6,463 nucleotides of DNA from positions 1-6,463 of the forward strand of contig CAIVDX010000022.1 in assembly GCA_903904805.1 (NCBI GenBank), read 5' to 3'. The notes beneath the pieces were generated by a model. That model saw only the letters and a list, made by a program, of their open reading frames with translations, was not told where the DNA came from and made no database searches. Within the stretch, counting starts at the first letter, position 1. Every line of letters starts with the position of its first letter. This document shows positions 5,271 through 6,463 of the stretch, piece after piece. A program made the position numbers and the translations under genes. Origin of the DNA: an uncultured Rhodospirillales bacterium. Lineage in GTDB: Bacteria > Pseudomonadota > Alphaproteobacteria > Acetobacterales > Acetobacteraceae.

Positions 5271-6463
5271 TCAACTTTCCTCCACGCGCGCCACGCCGGG
5301 GATCAGCTTCAGCGCCTGCGCCAGGCGCGGCGTCACGTTGAAGCCACCAGGCAACGCCAACTCGGCCTCCTGTGCACTGTCCAGCTTCGGCACCAGAAAC
5401 ACTCGCCCACGCCCACCTGATTCGCGCGTGAGAATTGTGCGGATATGCGGCACCGCCTCGGTGTTCTCCAACCACACACGCAGCGCGGCTCCCGCCCCGG
5501 CCGCGGCCTGCTCCAACGAGGTCACATCCTGCGCCGTCAGCCGCACCGCCTCACCCTCGATGCGCAGGTCCGCGCTCACCATCACCAGGGTGCCAGCGCT
5601 CAGCAACTCCCGTGAGCGCGACAGCACTTCGGAGAACATTGTCACCTCGCACGAGCCACCCGGATCAGACAGAACCACCCACGCCATCTTGCCACCATTC
5701 TTGGTCGGCCGCTCCCGCGCGCTGATCACCGTACCCGCCAGCTTCACGCGGCCTCCGCCGGCACGCGCGCGCGCCTCGATCATGGTGCTCGGCACCACAC
5801 CGAGCCGACGCAGCAGCGGCGCATAGGCATCCATCGGATGCGCGGTCAGATGGAAACCCACCGCATCCGCCTCAAATCCCAACCGCTCCATTTCCGGCCA
5901 ATCCGGAATATCAGGCAGACGCAACAATTCCGGCTCACTCGCGCCGCCGAACAGACCAACCTGGCCGGAGTTCGCCTCCTCCGCGGTGGCCTGCGCACGA
6001 CGCAGAATGGTCTCCGCCCCTGCAAACACCCGCGCACGATTGCCATCGATCTGATCGAATGCGCCGGCGCGCGCGAGATTCTCGATCTGCATCTTGTTCA
6101 ACTGCTTTGGGTCAACCCTGCTGGCCAGATCAGCAATGTCGGCAAACGGCCTGCCCCCGCGGGCTGCCACCAGCGACTGCATCGCCGCCATGCCGACCTT
6201 CTTCACCGCCGCCAGCGCGTAGCGAATGGCCAGACTGCCATCCTCCCGCCGCTCCACACTGAAATCCGGCCCGCTGCGATTGATATCAGGCGGCAGCACC
6301 GCGATGGAGAGCCGATTGCATTCCTGCCGAAGCGCTGCCAGCTTTTCCGTATTGGTGATCGCCAGCGACATGCAGGCCGCGAGGAACGCCACCGGATGGT
6401 TCGCCTTCATCCAGGCCGTCTGGTACGCCACCAGCGCATAGGCCGCGGCATGTGATTTGTTAA
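5271..6463 (-). CDS. dnaE: DNA polymerase III subunit alpha (DnaE), C-terminal part
   Basis: The C-terminal 396 residues of the replicative polymerase, reading leftwards from the right edge to TGA at 5273-5271. The frame is open to the edge and the first visible residues NKSHAAAYALVAYQTAW match the conserved (F)NKSHAxAY of the finger region, so this is a truncated view of a gene of about 1,150 residues, not a short protein. It continues with PPDINRSGPDFSVE, IRYALAAVKKVG (a helix-hairpin-helix region), FADIADLASRVDPKQLNKMQIENL and AGAFD. QVGLF (5949-5963) fits the internal beta-clamp binding motif (Q-x-x-L/M-F). An OB-fold follows from about VKLAGTVISARERPTKNGG to DLRIEGEAVRL, then the tau-binding-type tail ending RVEES. 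It belongs to the DnaE1 type of Gram-negative bacteria. It is convergent with the urease cluster and functionally unrelated. Confidence 0.96.
   Translation of the reverse strand, partial: NKSHAAAYALVAYQTAWMKANHPVAFLAACMSLAITNTEKLAALRQECNRLSIAVLPPDINRSGPDFSVERREDGSLAIRYALAAVKKVGMAAMQSLVAARGGRPFADIADLASRVDPKQLNKMQIENLARAGAFDQIDGNRARVFAGAETILRRAQATAEEANSGQVGLFGGASEPELLRLPDIPDWPEMERLGFEADAVGFHLTAHPMDAYAPLLRRLGVVPSTMIEARARAGGGRVKLAGTVISARERPTKNGGKMAWVVLSDPGGSCEVTMFSEVLSRSRELLSAGTLVMVSADLRIEGEAVRLTAQDVTSLEQAAAGAGAALRVWLENTEAVPHIRTILTRESGGRGRVFLVPKLDSAQEAELALPGGFNVTPRLAQALKLIPGVARVEES

Noticed and set aside
6431..6431. GTG at 6431 as a start for a 386-residue protein on the - strand
   Set aside because: The frame continues upstream with the conserved DnaE NKSHAAAYAL to the window edge, so this Val is internal.
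5838..6455. A 205-codon + strand frame within dnaE
   Set aside because: It is opposite the conserved DnaE coding sequence, with no recognisable domain; the Arg/His/Pro-rich translation is shadow-like.
1..6463. CRISPR arrays, tRNA/rRNA genes, insertion sequences, phage or defence genes
   Set aside because: No direct-repeat array, tRNA fold, transposase motif or defence-domain signature was seen; nearly the whole window is accounted for by urease, urt and dnaE coding sequence.

Overview
The window holds the end of a urea-uptake and urea-hydrolysis gene cluster on the + strand, followed by the 3' part of a convergent dnaE on the - strand. DNA is GC-rich with strong G/C third-position bias. The urease is the bacterial three-subunit type (separate ureA, ureB, ureC). 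The style of the DnaE and urease proteins suggests an alphaproteobacterium, most plausibly of the Acetobacteraceae/Rhodospirillales side. That placement is from recalled family resemblance, not from a search.

Layout: 1-225 is the C-terminal 74 residues of UrtE, the second ATPase of the urea ABC importer, cut by the left edge. ureD (200-1045) overlaps it by 26 nt. A 92-nt gap follows (1046-1137), the only real gap inside the cluster. It carries an AT-rich perfect palindrome and a possible 25-codon leader ORF ending on the ureA start codon. Then come ureA (1138-1440), ureB (1450-1755), ureC (1755-3461), ureE (3461-3916), ureF (3894-4556) and ureG (4553-5164), with 9 nt between ureA and ureB and overlaps of 1, 1, 23 and 4 nt after that. 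A 106-nt convergent intergenic region (5165-5270) has two inverted repeats. From 5271 to the right edge is the C-terminal 396 residues of DNA polymerase III alpha, read leftwards.

How the genes work together: the Urt importer brings urea into the cytoplasm, and UreA/UreB/UreC form the nickel urease that splits it to ammonia and carbamate. UreD, UreF and UreG form the GTP-dependent maturation complex, and UreE supplies Ni2+. All nickel ligands and the catalytic Cys/His of UreC are present, as are the G-motifs of UreG, so the system looks intact. No nickel-transport gene (ureJ/hupE, ureI or nik) is visible here.

This is an ordinary, well-known metabolic region. I found no undescribed system. 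The points worth a second look are the ureD-ureA spacer (palindrome and leader ORF) and the convergent spacer before dnaE.
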